Positions 36,648-46,386 of a DNA stretch of 64,000 nucleotides are shown piece by piece. The notes below the pieces were generated by a model. That model had not been told where the DNA came from. It did not search any database and worked only from the letters and a program-made list of their open reading frames with translations. Source of the stretch: Chryseobacterium sp. (lineage in GTDB: Bacteria; Bacteroidota; Bacteroidia; Flavobacteriales; Weeksellaceae); NCBI GenBank assembly GCA_018260475.1, contig JAGLBA010000003.1, positions 62,001 through 126,000 on the forward strand, in the 5' to 3' direction. A program made the translations under genes and the position numbers. Within the stretch, counting starts at the first letter, position 1, and every line of letters starts with the position of its first letter.

Positions 36648-37427
36648 ATGGCAAAAGCAAATGTTAAAGACCTTTTAGAGGCAGGCGTACACTTCGGTCA
36701 CATGACCAGGAAGTGGAACCCGAATATGGCTCCATACATCTTCATGGAGAAAAATGGTATTCACATCATTGATTTACATAAAACAGCCGTGAAATTGGAC
36801 GAAGCTTGTGCAGCTTTAGAAAAAATCACTTCTGCTGGCAAAAAAGTTCTTTTCGTAGCAACTAAAAAGCAAGCGAAAGAAATTGTAGCGAAACATGCTG
36901 CAGACCTAAATATGCCTTATATTACCGAAAGATGGCCGGGTGGTATGCTTACCAACTTCGTAACCATCCGTAAAGCGGTAAAAAAAATGAACTCTATCGA
37001 CAAGATGAAGAAGGACGGAACTTTTGAAACACTTTCTAAAAAAGAGAGACTTCAAGTCGACCGTCAAAGAGCAAACCTTGAGAAAAACCTTGGGTCTATC
37101 TCGGACATGGTGCGCCTTCCTTCTGCGATCTTCGTGGTAGATATTATGAGAGAGCACATTGCAGTTACAGAGGCCAGGAAATTGGGTATCCCTGTATTTG
37201 CAATCGTGGATACGAACTCTGACCCAAGAAAAGTAGATTTCGTAATTCCAGGAAACGATGATGCTTCTAAATCTGTAGATATGATCCTTTCCGTAGTGGC
37301 TGAAGCTGTGAAAGAAGGTCTTTCCCAAAGAAAAGCAGAGAAAGAAAAATCTAAAGAAGAAGGTGAAAAAGTATCTGCCGATACGGACGCTGACTTCGAT
37401 ACGGCAGAAGCTACTTCCGCTGAGTAA
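36648..37427 (+). CDS. rpsB: 30S ribosomal protein S2
   Basis: S2 (259 residues). Conserved blocks: LLEAGVHFGHMTRKWNPNMAPYI, FVATKKQAKEIV, ITERWPGGMLTNF, and PVFAIVDTNSDPRKVDFVIPGND. The C-terminal 35 residues are a charged, acidic tail typical of Bacteroidota. In many genomes of the phylum tsf follows; here a terminator follows at once and tsf is absent. Confidence 0.97.
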   Translation: MAKANVKDLLEAGVHFGHMTRKWNPNMAPYIFMEKNGIHIIDLHKTAVKLDEACAALEKITSAGKKVLFVATKKQAKEIVAKHAADLNMPYITERWPGGMLTNFVTIRKAVKKMNSIDKMKKDGTFETLSKKERLQVDRQRANLEKNLGSISDMVRLPSAIFVVDIMREHIAVTEARKLGIPVFAIVDTNSDPRKVDFVIPGNDDASKSVDMILSVVAEAVKEGLSQRKAEKEKSKEEGEKVSADTDADFDTAEATSAE

Positions 37428-37448
37428 TCTTTTTCTAATCTAAATATA

Positions 37449-37482
37449 AAAACCGACAAAGAATAATCTGTCGGTTTTTTTT
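37449..37482 (+). terminator. Rho-independent terminator after rpsB
   Basis: A perfect stem AAAACCGACA / TGTCGGTTTT with a 10-base loop and a run of eight T. Confidence 0.92.
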
Positions 37483-37508
37483 GTTTTTTGAGATCATATT
37501 TTGGTAAA

Positions 37509-38801
37509 TTAAACAATTCCGACCACCGTTTTTGCAGTTACAAATTCCCTTAATGCGTTTAGGGATAGTTCTGTCCCATATCCGGAGGATTTTGTTCCCC
37601 CAAATGGTAGGCGCGGGTCAGAACTCGTCATTTTGTTAATATTTACCGTGCCGCTTTCCAGATTTTCTATGTAGAAGTTTTGTCGGGATGCATCTTTCGT
37701 CCAAACTGAATTGGCTAAACCAAACGGGACATCATTTGCGATAATTACGGCTTCCTCATCGTCTTCCGCTTCCATCACCATTCCAAGTGGACCGAAGAGC
37801 TCTTCCTGCAAAACGGGATTTCCATTTTCCACTTTTATAAGTCCTGGTTTAAACGCGGTTTCTGAAATTCTTTCCAATGGCAGAATGATTTTTGCGCCGT
37901 TCTCAAGAGCTTTTTTATACTGAGCTTCTAACTCATCAGCGAGGTCGGGGCGAGCCATTCCTGCAATTATTGTCTCTGGTTTTGTTGGGTCCGCGGGAAT
38001 AAATTTTTCATACTCTGCAATGAATTTGGGTAAAAACTCTTCCCAAATATTTTTTTGTATAATGAATCTTTTCGCCGCCACGCAGGTTTGCCCGCAATTT
38101 TGTAGTCTTGCCAATGCTCCGGTTTTTGCAGCATCGTCTAAATCAGCATCATTTAAAACGATAAAGGCATCGCTACCTCCAAGTTCCAGTAAAGATTTTT
38201 TGATGTTTCTTCCGGCGGTGGCTGCCACTTCTGCGCCGGCTTTTTCACTACCGGTAAGGCTCACGCCCTGCACCGCGGGATGCTCCAGAACCGTTTGCAC
38301 ATCTTCATGGCCGATTTCCAAATTTTGAAAAATACCTTCAGGAAAACCGGCATCTACAAATAACTTTTCGATGCTATTACCGCTTCCGAAACAAATGGAG
38401 GCATGTTTTAGTAGTACTGTATTTCCTGCTAAAATCGCAGGTACAGCGAAGCGAAGGACTTGCCAAAACGGGAAGTTCCACGGCATCACACCCAGTATAA
38501 CGCCTTTGGGAACATAATGGACTTCGGAGAGGCTAAAGTCTGTATTTATCGTTTCAAGTTTCAAAACATTTTCTGCCTTGGCGTAAAACCTCATCATCAG
38601 TGCACATTTTTCAATTTCCGCGATGGATTGCGTGATGGGTTTTCCCATTTCGGATGTGATGATTTTCGCGAGGTCGTTATTGTTTTCGTCAAGGATTGTT
38701 GCCAGTTTTTCAAGCAATTTTTGTCTTTCTTCAAAAGGCCTTTTCTTCCAGGCTTTGAAGGTGCTATCCGCAAGTTTTATTTTATCCAAAAGTGTTTTCA
38801 T
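37509..38801 (-). CDS. NAD(P)-dependent aldehyde dehydrogenase (succinate-semialdehyde type)
   Basis: A 430-residue aldehyde dehydrogenase, somewhat shorter than the 450-480 usual, as in the YneI/Sad group. Catalytic Cys is in LQNCGQTCVAAKR (about 240), the general-base Glu in SLLELGGSDAF (about 212) and the cofactor Asn-Phe in VMPWNFPFW (about 110). Substrate is probably succinate semialdehyde or a related aldehyde; inference. Just upstream TAAATTTA ends four bases before ATG, a one-mismatch version of the leaderless promoter pattern. Confidence 0.9.
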   Translation of the reverse strand: MKTLLDKIKLADSTFKAWKKRPFEERQKLLEKLATILDENNNDLAKIITSEMGKPITQSIAEIEKCALMMRFYAKAENVLKLETINTDFSLSEVHYVPKGVILGVMPWNFPFWQVLRFAVPAILAGNTVLLKHASICFGSGNSIEKLFVDAGFPEGIFQNLEIGHEDVQTVLEHPAVQGVSLTGSEKAGAEVAATAGRNIKKSLLELGGSDAFIVLNDADLDDAAKTGALARLQNCGQTCVAAKRFIIQKNIWEEFLPKFIAEYEKFIPADPTKPETIIAGMARPDLADELEAQYKKALENGAKIILPLERISETAFKPGLIKVENGNPVLQEELFGPLGMVMEAEDDEEAVIIANDVPFGLANSVWTKDASRQNFYIENLESGTVNINKMTSSDPRLPFGGTKSSGYGTELSLNALREFVTAKTVVGIV

Positions 38802-38861
38802 AAAGTAAATTTAAGAAAAAAAAGCATTCCTTTTCAAGATTGCTTTGTGTAGAAGTTGGGA

Positions 38862-39764
38862 TTAAGCCATAAACCACTCATTTACCAAACTTGCTGCCAA
38901 TCTGGCGGTGCGGTCTTGCGAGTCATAAGTTGGATTGACTTCCGCTACATCCAGCGCCACAAGTTTGTCATTTCTAAGGATATGCCTATAAAAATGCATA
39001 AAGGCGGCATCTGCAAAAATTCCGTTGCTGGCAGGTGCAGAAACGCCGGGCGCAATAGCTGCATTGAATACATCCATGCAAATCGTGAGGTATAAAATAT
39101 CCACAGAATCCGATAACTCATCTATTTTCAAGTAGACCGATGGAAGATTTTCAAAGAAAAGTTCATCTGCCAAAATGTATTTCATCCCGGTCTGGTGCGC
39201 GGTATCAAATAATTTTAAGGTGTTAGAATTTCGTTGGATTCCGATGTGTAGTGAGTGGATTTCGCCTTCATCCGCGATTTGTCGGAAGCCTGTGCCGGAA
39301 GTTGGTTTGTCGTTTTCACGGTTGTCAAAGTGTGCATCGATATTGATAATTCCGATTTTTTGATTTGGAAAAGCCTTGCGCACCCCTGAATAATGAGCGA
39401 AAGTAACTTCATGGCCGCCGCCTAAAACGACTGATTTTGCATTTTTGGTTAAGGCGTTGGCAGTGGCATTGGCCAAATCTTGCTGCGCTTTTTCCAAATT
39501 TGTGTTCTCACAAAAGATATTTCCCTTGTCGATGAGTCTAAATTCCGGCCTTATAACAGGAAAGTTGCTCATGCTTTTCCGTATGATATCCGGCGCTTCC
39601 GCGGCTCCCACGCGCCCCTTATTGCGGCGAACACCCTCGTCCACGGCGAAGCCATGCATTACAAAATCCCCCGGTGAAACTGCCGTATCCGCTGTGGTTA
39701 CCCTCTGAAAAATTCGGTGGTGTAAAATATCATCGCCATCATAACGGCCTTGCCAAATGCTCAT
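38862..39764 (-). CDS. hutG: Formimidoylglutamase (arginase family)
   Basis: HutG (300 residues) hydrolyses N-formimidoylglutamate to glutamate and formamide at the end of histidine degradation. The binuclear Mn site is visible: GGGHE (His), INIDAHFDNR (Asp-His-Asp) and LTICMDVF (Asp). VSAPASNGI is a substrate loop. It follows hutI by 21 bases. An agmatinase or other ureohydrolase activity is less likely given hutI next to it. Confidence 0.92.
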   Translation of the reverse strand: MSIWQGRYDGDDILHHRIFQRVTTADTAVSPGDFVMHGFAVDEGVRRNKGRVGAAEAPDIIRKSMSNFPVIRPEFRLIDKGNIFCENTNLEKAQQDLANATANALTKNAKSVVLGGGHEVTFAHYSGVRKAFPNQKIGIINIDAHFDNRENDKPTSGTGFRQIADEGEIHSLHIGIQRNSNTLKLFDTAHQTGMKYILADELFFENLPSVYLKIDELSDSVDILYLTICMDVFNAAIAPGVSAPASNGIFADAAFMHFYRHILRNDKLVALDVAEVNPTYDSQDRTARLAASLVNEWFMA

Positions 39765-39785
39765 AAATATTGGTTTTAAATAAAA

Positions 39786-41018
39786 TTAAATTTTCTCGCC
39801 ATCGATGTAAACTGACGACGGCATTAATCTTCCCTGTTGGTATATAATGTTTTGGAAATTGTCGGTATTATAAACCACAAAATCCGCTTTTTTGTTTTCC
39901 GCTAAAATACCACGGTCATCTAATTTTAAAGCGTGCGCGGCACGGAAAGAGATACCTGCCAGCACTTCGGCGGTGGATAGTTTTTGGTAAGTTGCAAGCA
40001 CGGACGCCTGCGCGATGAGGTTGCCCATGGGTGCCGACCCGGGATTCCAGTCCGAGGCGATGGCGAGTATGGCGCCTGCATCTAATAGCTTTCTAGCCGG
40101 AGAGAAAGGTTCGCCCAAGCCTAAACTGGCGCCCGGCAGAGCAGTGGCAACCGTATTTGATTGCGCTAAATATGCAATGTCCTCATCCGAAGTGGCCTCC
40201 AGATGGTCTGCGGACAGGGCGCCAACCTCTACCGCGATGCGCGAACTGCCCGGTGTGAACTGGTCTGCATGGACGGTAATATCAAAACCTAAATCTTTAG
40301 TTTTAACTAAAAAGTTGCGGCTTTCTTCAGGCTGGAACGCCGATTTTTCTATAAAGATATCTACACGATTGGCGAGATTTTCCTCTTTCACTTTCGGCAA
40401 TATTTCCTTTAAAATATAATTCAAATAGTCGCCGCTGTCCCCTGGGAAATCGCGTGGTTTCAGGTGGGCCGAAAGACAGGTCGGGATCACGGTTGCTTTT
40501 GTTTGTGCTTGTGCTTTTTTGATGACGCGCAACATTTTAAGTTCGTTTTCCACATCCAGTCCATAGCCGCTTTTTATTTCGATCGTGGTGATGCCCAGGG
40601 ATAGAAGATACTTGATCCTTTCCAGCAAGGTTTCCAGTAATTCTTCTTCCGTTGCCTGGCGCGTATGCTGTACGGATGACCAAATGCCGCCGCCGGCTTC
40701 AGCGATTTCCAGATAGGTTTTTCCGGCGTTTCTCATGGCAAAATCATTGGCGCGGTTGCCGCCGAAACAGATGTGTGTATGGGAATCCGTGTAAGCGGGC
40801 AGAGCGATTTGGTTGTCGATATTTGGTTGCTGTTTTTCGGTTATTGCGTTTGGATTTTGTTGTTTTAAATCTTCATAATCACCGACTGCCATGATTTTTT
40901 TATTTTGTATTAAAATCCCGCCATTGGGGATGATCTCAAGTTGCTCATCTGTCAGTTTGCCTCGCAAAGAAAGGTTGGCAAGTGTGATGAGTTGGGTAAA
41001 AGGGCCGATAAGTTTCAT
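39786..41018 (-). CDS. hutI: Imidazolonepropionase
   Basis: HutI (410 residues) opens imidazolonepropionate to formimidoylglutamate. Zinc and substrate motifs: YTDSHTHICFGGNRANDF (HxH, about 76-92), TIEIKSGYGLD (about 145), ITVHADQFTPG (His, about 250) and AIASDWNPGSAPMGNL (Asp, about 325). hutH and hutU are not in the window. It is transcribed ahead of hutG. A -7 box lies 27 bases upstream. Confidence 0.95.
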   Translation of the reverse strand: MKLIGPFTQLITLANLSLRGKLTDEQLEIIPNGGILIQNKKIMAVGDYEDLKQQNPNAITEKQQPNIDNQIALPAYTDSHTHICFGGNRANDFAMRNAGKTYLEIAEAGGGIWSSVQHTRQATEEELLETLLERIKYLLSLGITTIEIKSGYGLDVENELKMLRVIKKAQAQTKATVIPTCLSAHLKPRDFPGDSGDYLNYILKEILPKVKEENLANRVDIFIEKSAFQPEESRNFLVKTKDLGFDITVHADQFTPGSSRIAVEVGALSADHLEATSDEDIAYLAQSNTVATALPGASLGLGEPFSPARKLLDAGAILAIASDWNPGSAPMGNLIAQASVLATYQKLSTAEVLAGISFRAAHALKLDDRGILAENKKADFVVYNTDNFQNIIYQQGRLMPSSVYIDGEKI

Positions 41019-41045
41019 GATTTTCTTCGATCAGGTTTATAAATT

Positions 41046-41053
41046 CAAATATA
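41046..41053 (-). promoter_or_regulatory. Bacteroidota -7 box for hutI-hutG
   Basis: Reads TATATTTG on the minus strand, 27 bases before the hutI ATG. Confidence 0.5.
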
Positions 41054-41077
41054 TGAAATCGAAAATTAAAATAGTGG

Positions 41078-41215
41078 GCTGTTTGCCAGCGAATCGCGCG
41101 CGGCCGGGATAGGAGCGGCATCCTTTTTGGGGACGGGGCGGCGCCGACCGAAGGGAGGCGGCGCACTGTTCCCAAAAAGATACAGCGGATAGCCCGATAA
41201 GCCGCCCAAAAAATA
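41078..41215 (-). repeat. GC-rich structured intergenic repeat, copy C
   Basis: A GC-rich island between hutI and ruvB, in reverse orientation to copy D. Stem arms are CTTTTTGGG (41123-41131) and CCCAAAAAG (41171-41179). It shares with copy D the 17-mer at 41143-41159 (as GCCTCCCTTCGGTCGGC on the minus strand), CTGTATCTTTT and AAAAGGATGCCG. Confidence 0.8.
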
Positions 41216-41262
41216 AAGATACTGTGGCGAACCCGTTTTTTTTTCTTTTAAAATCAAACGCC

Positions 41263-41270
41263 TATCTTTG
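41263..41270 (+). promoter_or_regulatory. Bacteroidota -7 box for ruvB
   Basis: TATCTTTG, 20 bases before ATG 41291. Confidence 0.55.
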
Positions 41271-41290
41271 TTTAAATTTTCAAAAGAAAA

Positions 41291-42313
41291 ATGCTCGATT
41301 TTTTACACCCCGACAAAGAAAATTATACGAATGATGAACTGATACAGGAGGAGAAAATCCGTCCGCAAAGTTTTGATGATTTTGCGGGCCAGAAGAAGAC
41401 TTTGGATAATTTGGAAGTCTTCGTAGCGGCTGCGAAAAACCGCGGAGGCGCACTGGATCATGTACTGCTGCATGGTCCGCCGGGTTTGGGAAAAACGACT
41501 TTGGCGCACATCATCGCAAATGAATTGGGGGTAGGTTTCAAAGTGACTTCCGGACCGGTACTGGACAAACCTGGTAGCCTTGCGGGATTGCTAACCAATT
41601 TGGAGGAAAATGATGTGCTTTTCATCGATGAAATCCACCGCCTGTCACCCATCGTGGAGGAATATTTGTACTCGGCAATGGAGGATTATAAAATCGACAT
41701 CATGCTGGAATCTGGCCCGAACGCGCGCAGTGTGCAGATTGGCCTAAACCCTTTCACACTCGTGGGTGCCACTACGCGAAGCGGTATGCTGACCAAGCCG
41801 ATGCTCGCTAGATTCGGAATCCAAAGCCGACTGGAATATTATACCGTGGAACTGCTATCTACGATTATCGAGCGGAGCGCCAGAGTTATGAATGTGAAAA
41901 TATATGAAGATGCGGCTATCGAAATTGCTCGCCGAAGCCGTGGTACCCCTAGAATTGCCAACGCGCTCTTGCGGCGTGTCCGGGATTTTGCTGAGATAAA
42001 GGGCAATGGCGAAATTGAAATTAATATCACCAAATTCGCCCTCGATTCCCTGAATGTGGACGAGTTTGGTCTTGATGAAATGGATAACAAAATAATGCGG
42101 GTGATGATTGAAAACTTCCGTGGGAAGCCTGTGGGAATCTCTGCGTTGGCGACTTCCATCGGTGAGAATCCCGAAACAGTGGAGGAGGTGTATGAGCCTT
42201 TTTTAATTCAAGAAGGCTTCATCATCCGCACGCCGCGCGGCCGCGAAGTGACAGACAAGGCTTATAAACACTTAAACATCGCAAGACCACAGATGCCAGG
42301 AGAGTTGTTCTAG
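41291..42313 (+). CDS. ruvB: Holliday junction branch migration helicase RuvB
   Basis: RuvB (340 residues) is the hexameric motor of branch migration. Walker [12 protein letters not shown] (about 58-68), Walker B FIDEIHRL (about 111-118), sensor [18 protein letters not shown] with the arginine finger, and C-terminal winged helix ending [19 protein letters not shown]. ruvA and ruvC are not adjacent, as usual in Bacteroidota. A shared terminator lies downstream. Confidence 0.97.
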   Translation: MLDFLHPDKENYTNDELIQEEKIRPQSFDDFAGQKKTLDNLEVFVAAAKNRGGALDHVLLHGPPGLGKTTLAHIIANELGVGFKVTSGPVLDKPGSLAGLLTNLEENDVLFIDEIHRLSPIVEEYLYSAMEDYKIDIMLESGPNARSVQIGLNPFTLVGATTRSGMLTKPMLARFGIQSRLEYYTVELLSTIIERSARVMNVKIYEDAAIEIARRSRGTPRIANALLRRVRDFAEIKGNGEIEINITKFALDSLNVDEFGLDEMDNKIMRVMIENFRGKPVGISALATSIGENPETVEEVYEPFLIQEGFIIRTPRGREVTDKAYKHLNIARPQMPGELF

Positions 42314-42370
42314 TCAGGCCACTTACAAGCCTCTTCTTCTCAATGGCGGACACTCGACAATGCAGCCTAC

Positions 42371-42402
42371 AAAAAGCCAGCGCGTAATGTGCTGGCTTTT
42401 TA
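42371..42402 (+). terminator. Bidirectional terminator between ruvB and pyk
   Basis: Arms AAAAAGCCAGC and GCTGGCTTTTT form a perfect 11-bp stem with a 9-base loop; A- and T-runs flank it on both sides. Confidence 0.9.
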
Positions 42403-42453
42403 ATAGGTAGTTTAGCGATCGTCCCGCTATGGGTGAGAAGGTAATAGGAGCCT

Positions 42454-43899
42454 TTAAACAGTTGTCAGCCTTAGCGTGTTTGTCCTGCCGCCTACATGCG
42501 CAGGAGTGGCATTTAGATTCACCACCATATCGCCTTGTTCTACAAAACCATAATTGTGCGTGAGCATATTTACCTGGATTATGGTCTCGTCTGTCGGTTT
42601 ATTCATATCATAATAAAAAGCACGAACACCCCAAAGCAGGTTCAGCATGGTAATTACGCGGCGGTTGGAACTGTACACGATAATGTGCGAATCCGGACGG
42701 TGCGCCGAGATCTGAAATGCTGTATAGCCAGAGTTGGTAAGCGTGATAATGGCTTCGATGTTTGTAGATTTCGCAATCCTCACCGCTGCAAGACAAATCC
42801 TGTCGGTGATGTATCGGTCATCCACACAGTTAAAATCCTTCTCAATAATTTGGTTGGAATTACGGTAGAAGGATGTGATTTCTATATTCTTTACTATTTT
42901 AGCCATGTTCTGAACCACTTCTACCGGGTATTTTCCCACGGAAGTTTCACCGGAGAGCATCACTGCATCTGCGCCGTCCAATACGGAGTTTGCCACATCA
43001 TTTACCTCTGCACGGGTTGGCGTCAGGCTGTTGATCATCGTTTCCATCATTTGCGTTGCGATGATGACGGGTTTAGCATAGAATCTTGCCTTTTGTACCA
43101 AGGTTTTCTGGATGGCAGGCACTTCCTCCATAGGCACTTCCACCCCAAGGTCGCCACGCGCTACCATGATGGCATCGCATTCCAGAAGAATTTCGTCGAT
43201 GTTTTTCACACCTTCCGGTTTTTCAATTTTTGCGATAATTGGCGTCTTGAAAGTATTTTTCGGGTGATTTTCGATGAGTAGTTTCAGGTCACGGATGTCT
43301 TGGGAATGGCGCACAAAGGATAGTGCGATCCAATCAAGTTCCAAATCCAAAATAAAATTAGCATCCTGAATATCTTTTTCCGTAAGCGCCGGCAGAGAAA
43401 CTTTCGTATTCGGTAGGTTAACCCCTTTTTTTGAACTTAATGGCCCACCTTGGATCGTTTTCGCCTTTACGGTATCTACGCCGTTGGTTTCCAATACTTC
43501 CAGTACGAGTTTACCATCATCTATGAGGATTCTTTCGCCCACTTTCACATCCTGCGGAAATTGCTGGTAGGTCATGAAAACGCGGGTAGAATCGCCCTCG
43601 ATTTTTTCATTGGTAAAGGTTAAAACATCGCCAGGATTCAGGTATGAGCCTTCTTTCACCACGCCTACGCGCAGTTTTGGGCCTTGAAGGTCACCGAGGA
43701 TACTTACCGAAGTGCCATGTTCTTTATTGAGTTCGCGGATGATCTCCACATTCTTTCTCACCAAGTCGTAATCGGCATGGGAGAAATTTATTCTAAAAAC
43801 ATCTACGCCTGCCCTGATGAGATCCAGCATAGTCTGCTTATCAGACGAAGCGGGACCGAGTGTGGCTATGATTTTGGTTTTTTTAAGTGCTTTATTCAT
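42454..43899 (-). CDS. pyk: Pyruvate kinase
   Basis: Pyk (481 residues) makes pyruvate and ATP from phosphoenolpyruvate. Marks: TKIIATLGPASSDKQTM, FRINFSHADYD (Arg and Asn of the active site), the Lys in IIAKIEKPEGVKNIDEIL and MVARGDLGVEVPMEEVPAIQK, then ATQMMETMI..PTRAEVNDVANSVLDGADAVMLSGET. The C-terminal allosteric domain is complete. It is the last gene of the acpP operon and its ATG overlaps the stop of the IPExxxVDY gene. Confidence 0.97.
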   Translation of the reverse strand: MNKALKKTKIIATLGPASSDKQTMLDLIRAGVDVFRINFSHADYDLVRKNVEIIRELNKEHGTSVSILGDLQGPKLRVGVVKEGSYLNPGDVLTFTNEKIEGDSTRVFMTYQQFPQDVKVGERILIDDGKLVLEVLETNGVDTVKAKTIQGGPLSSKKGVNLPNTKVSLPALTEKDIQDANFILDLELDWIALSFVRHSQDIRDLKLLIENHPKNTFKTPIIAKIEKPEGVKNIDEILLECDAIMVARGDLGVEVPMEEVPAIQKTLVQKARFYAKPVIIATQMMETMINSLTPTRAEVNDVANSVLDGADAVMLSGETSVGKYPVEVVQNMAKIVKNIEITSFYRNSNQIIEKDFNCVDDRYITDRICLAAVRIAKSTNIEAIITLTNSGYTAFQISAHRPDSHIIVYSSNRRVITMLNLLWGVRAFYYDMNKPTDETIIQVNMLTHNYGFVEQGDMVVNLNATPAHVGGRTNTLRLTTV

Positions 43900-44365
43900 A
43901 ATATTGAATTAATTGAAAAAGTTCGTCATTGGAACTTAATTGGAAATCCTGTATAGGAAACATAAGATTATCCGGGAGCAAAATTAACGAAAAATCGGGG
44001 ATATCATCTGATGTTTTCAGGATATAATCTACATCAGGATGTAATGGTAATAAATAATTAACATCCTCTTCTCCGGAAAATAGTTCCTTTTGTGGCTCTT
44101 TTACAATGGTTTGGCATGAACGATTTTCTATAAAAAGAGTTTTCGTTTTGTTATCGCAGTGGTGTGCCTCGAAGCAGATGTGGAGGTAATCATTGTACCT
44201 GCCGATCTTTTGAATGTCGGCGATTCTTCTAAATGGGGAATCGGGATTCAGGTTGTTGATGTGGTAAAATAGTTCGTGGGCGGCTATATTTTTTGTAAGC
44301 CGTACGAGGCCGAGGGAGAAGTCCTCCTGCTCATCTTCGTCAAGAAAAAGTTTTAGGTTTTTCAA
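43892..44365 (-). CDS. IPExxxVDY family protein
   Basis: A protein of about 157 residues found between rnc and pyk across Flavobacteriia; function unknown. The family mark near the C-terminal third appears as LPLHPDVDYILK. I start it at TTG 44365 (KNLKLFLDEDEQEDF), which overlaps the end of rnc by 26 bases; the longer frame from ATG 44467 would lie entirely inside rnc for its first 34 residues and has unconserved, basic sequence. It ends 8 bases inside the pyk start. Confidence 0.8.
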   Translation of the reverse strand: MKNLKLFLDEDEQEDFSLGLVRLTKNIAAHELFYHINNLNPDSPFRRIADIQKIGRYNDYLHICFEAHHCDNKTKTLFIENRSCQTIVKEPQKELFSGEEDVNYLLPLHPDVDYILKTSDDIPDFSLILLPDNLMFPIQDFQLSSNDELFQLIQYYE

Positions 44366-45104
44366 GTATATTTTCTTTTTTGTTGAGCATGTAGAATGCG
44401 CGTTGTGCGGCCTTTTCTTCGGCCTTTTTTTTGGAACTTTCCGTGGCGTTAGAAAGTTTTTCGTCATTCATCAAAACCGTGCTGCGGAACACTACTGTTT
44501 TATCGGGTAGATGTTCTTCCACGGTTTCGTACCGAAGTATGTGCTTTTTCTTTTGCGACCATTCCAACAATAAGCCTTTGTAACTCATCACTTTATGTTC
44601 CAACTTTACGATTTCACTTGGCGGAAGTAGTCTTTCCAGAATGGTTTTTTTACAGACATCATAACCTAAGTCCAAATAAATTGCGCCTACAAATGCTTCA
44701 AATAGATTTCCACATATGTTTTCGCTAAGGCAGGTAGTTGGTGTTATTTCGATGAAATCCGTTAGTTTTAATTCTTTGCCCAGCCGGTTGAGGTTTTTCC
44801 TGTTGACGATTTTCGCTTTCATCTGGGTAAGGTAGCCTTCGTTTGCATCCGGATAATTTTCAAATAAATAACAGGAAATCACGGAGCCTAAAATAGAATC
44901 TCCAAGAAATTCTAACCTTTCGTAATTTTTACAATGTTTTGATGAATTTGTTTTTAATGAAAAAGCCTCGCGATAAATCTCTGTATTTGAGACCTGGGTA
45001 CCCGTAATCTTGCTAATCCCGTTGTTCAGGAAAAGATCAGTTTCAGAGAGGGTAGGTTTTTTAGGTCTGAAAAGGAATTTTGAAAGGTAGTTATTGTACC
45101 CCAT
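44340..45104 (-). CDS. rnc: Ribonuclease III
   Basis: RNase III (254 residues) cleaves double-stranded RNA in rRNA and mRNA processing. The catalytic motif is YERLEFLGDSILG (about 60-72), and the second acidic pair is in NLFEAFVGAIYLD (about 131-143). The dsRNA-binding domain covers about 170-245 (ESSKKKAEEKAAQRAFYML). It follows fabF by 8 bases. Loss of the C-terminal part is not seen; length is normal for the phylum. Confidence 0.95.
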   Translation of the reverse strand: MGYNNYLSKFLFRPKKPTLSETDLFLNNGISKITGTQVSNTEIYREAFSLKTNSSKHCKNYERLEFLGDSILGSVISCYLFENYPDANEGYLTQMKAKIVNRKNLNRLGKELKLTDFIEITPTTCLSENICGNLFEAFVGAIYLDLGYDVCKKTILERLLPPSEIVKLEHKVMSYKGLLLEWSQKKKHILRYETVEEHLPDKTVVFRSTVLMNDEKLSNATESSKKKAEEKAAQRAFYMLNKKENILEKPKTFS

Positions 45105-45112
45105 TCACAAAG

Positions 45113-46357
45113 TTATAATTTTGATAAAAGCACGCAGGCGTTATGCCCACCGAACCCGAAAGTATTGCTCATCGCCACATTCACTTCTTTTTTTGCCGCA
45201 GTGTTGAAGGTGAAGTTTAATCTTTGGTCAAATTTTTCATCATCCGTAAAATGGTTGATGGTAGGCGGTACGATGCCGTGGGTAATGGTCCCTAGTGCAG
45301 CTATGGCTTCTATCACGCCGGCAGCGCCCAAGAGGTGCCCCGTCATAGATTTGGTAGAGTTGATTTGAATATCAAAGGCATGTTCGCCCAAAAGTTTTGA
45401 TATAGCATTGGATTCCGCAATATCTCCCAGCGGAGTTGATGTCCCGTGCATATTGATGTGATCTACATCTTGTGTGGTAAGTCCCGCGTCATCCAGGCAG
45501 TTTTTCATCACGAGGTATGCACCCAGTCCTTCCGGGTGGGGTGCCGTCATGTGATGTGCATCGGCACTTAGACCGCCGCCTTTCAGTTCGCCATAGATGG
45601 TTGCTCCGCGTTTCACGGCATGTTCGTATTCTTCGATGATCATACACCCGGCGCCTTCCCCTAGTACAAAGCCATCTCTGTCTTTATCGAAAGGTCTGGA
45701 AGCCGTTTTTGGATCGTCATTTCTTGTGGAGAGGGCCATCAGCGCATTAAAGCCGCCTACGCCACTCGCCGTAACAGCAGCTTCGGATCCTCCGCAAACA
45801 ATCACATCTGCTTTGCCAAGTTGGATAAGCATTCTCGCATCAATCAATGCGTTTGCAGAGGATGCACACGCCGAAACTGTGGCATAGTTGGGCCCGTGAA
45901 AGCCATATTCTATTGAGATGTGTCCCGGAGTAATATCCGCGATCATTTTAGGGATGAAAAATGGGTTGAATCTCGGAATGTCGGTATTCGCCCATTCCAG
46001 AACTTCATGCTCGAATGTTTCTAAACCACCTATTCCTGAGCCCCAGATTACGCCCACTCTTTCTTTGTTTACTTGGTCTTCTATAATTCGGGAATGCGCC
46101 ACCGCTTCTTTAGCGGCGATCATCCCAAACTGCGTATTTCGGTCCATTTTTTTAGCTTCCTTCTTGTCGAAGTAGTTTAATGGATTGAAATTCTTAACCT
46201 CGCAGGCAAATTTTGTCTTGAAATTTGTAGTATCAAAAAGAGTAATCGGAGCAGCACCGCTCACACCTTTCACAAGGTTTTCCCAGTATTCACAAGCATT
46301 ATTGCCAATCGGCGTGATAGCTCCAAATCCGGTAACGACTACTCTTTTCAATTCCAT
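45113..46357 (-). CDS. fabF: 3-oxoacyl-[acyl-carrier-protein] synthase II
   Basis: FabF (414 residues) elongates acyl chains in fatty-acid synthesis. The nucleophile Cys is in ATVSACASSANALIDA (about 163), the catalytic His residues in NMHGTSTPLGD (about 304) and STKSMTGHLLGAAGVIEA (about 341). The start KRVVVTGFGAITPIGN is canonical. It follows acpP by 29 bases and is followed closely by rnc. Confidence 0.97.
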   Translation of the reverse strand: MELKRVVVTGFGAITPIGNNACEYWENLVKGVSGAAPITLFDTTNFKTKFACEVKNFNPLNYFDKKEAKKMDRNTQFGMIAAKEAVAHSRIIEDQVNKERVGVIWGSGIGGLETFEHEVLEWANTDIPRFNPFFIPKMIADITPGHISIEYGFHGPNYATVSACASSANALIDARMLIQLGKADVIVCGGSEAAVTASGVGGFNALMALSTRNDDPKTASRPFDKDRDGFVLGEGAGCMIIEEYEHAVKRGATIYGELKGGGLSADAHHMTAPHPEGLGAYLVMKNCLDDAGLTTQDVDHINMHGTSTPLGDIAESNAISKLLGEHAFDIQINSTKSMTGHLLGAAGVIEAIAALGTITHGIVPPTINHFTDDEKFDQRLNFTFNTAAKKEVNVAMSNTFGFGGHNACVLLSKL

Positions 46358-46386
46358 AAATTTATTGGTCTTTTCTTGTTAAGGAA

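Noticed and set aside
42535..43281. A 248-codon open frame on the plus strand opposite pyk
   Set aside because: It is antisense to a fully conserved pyruvate kinase, is rich in His and Cys from reverse-codon bias, and resembles nothing.
44366..44467. ATG start at 44467 for the IPExxxVDY gene
   Set aside because: The extra 34 residues are a basic antisense-like product of the rnc dsRNA-binding region; TTG 44365 fits the family better.
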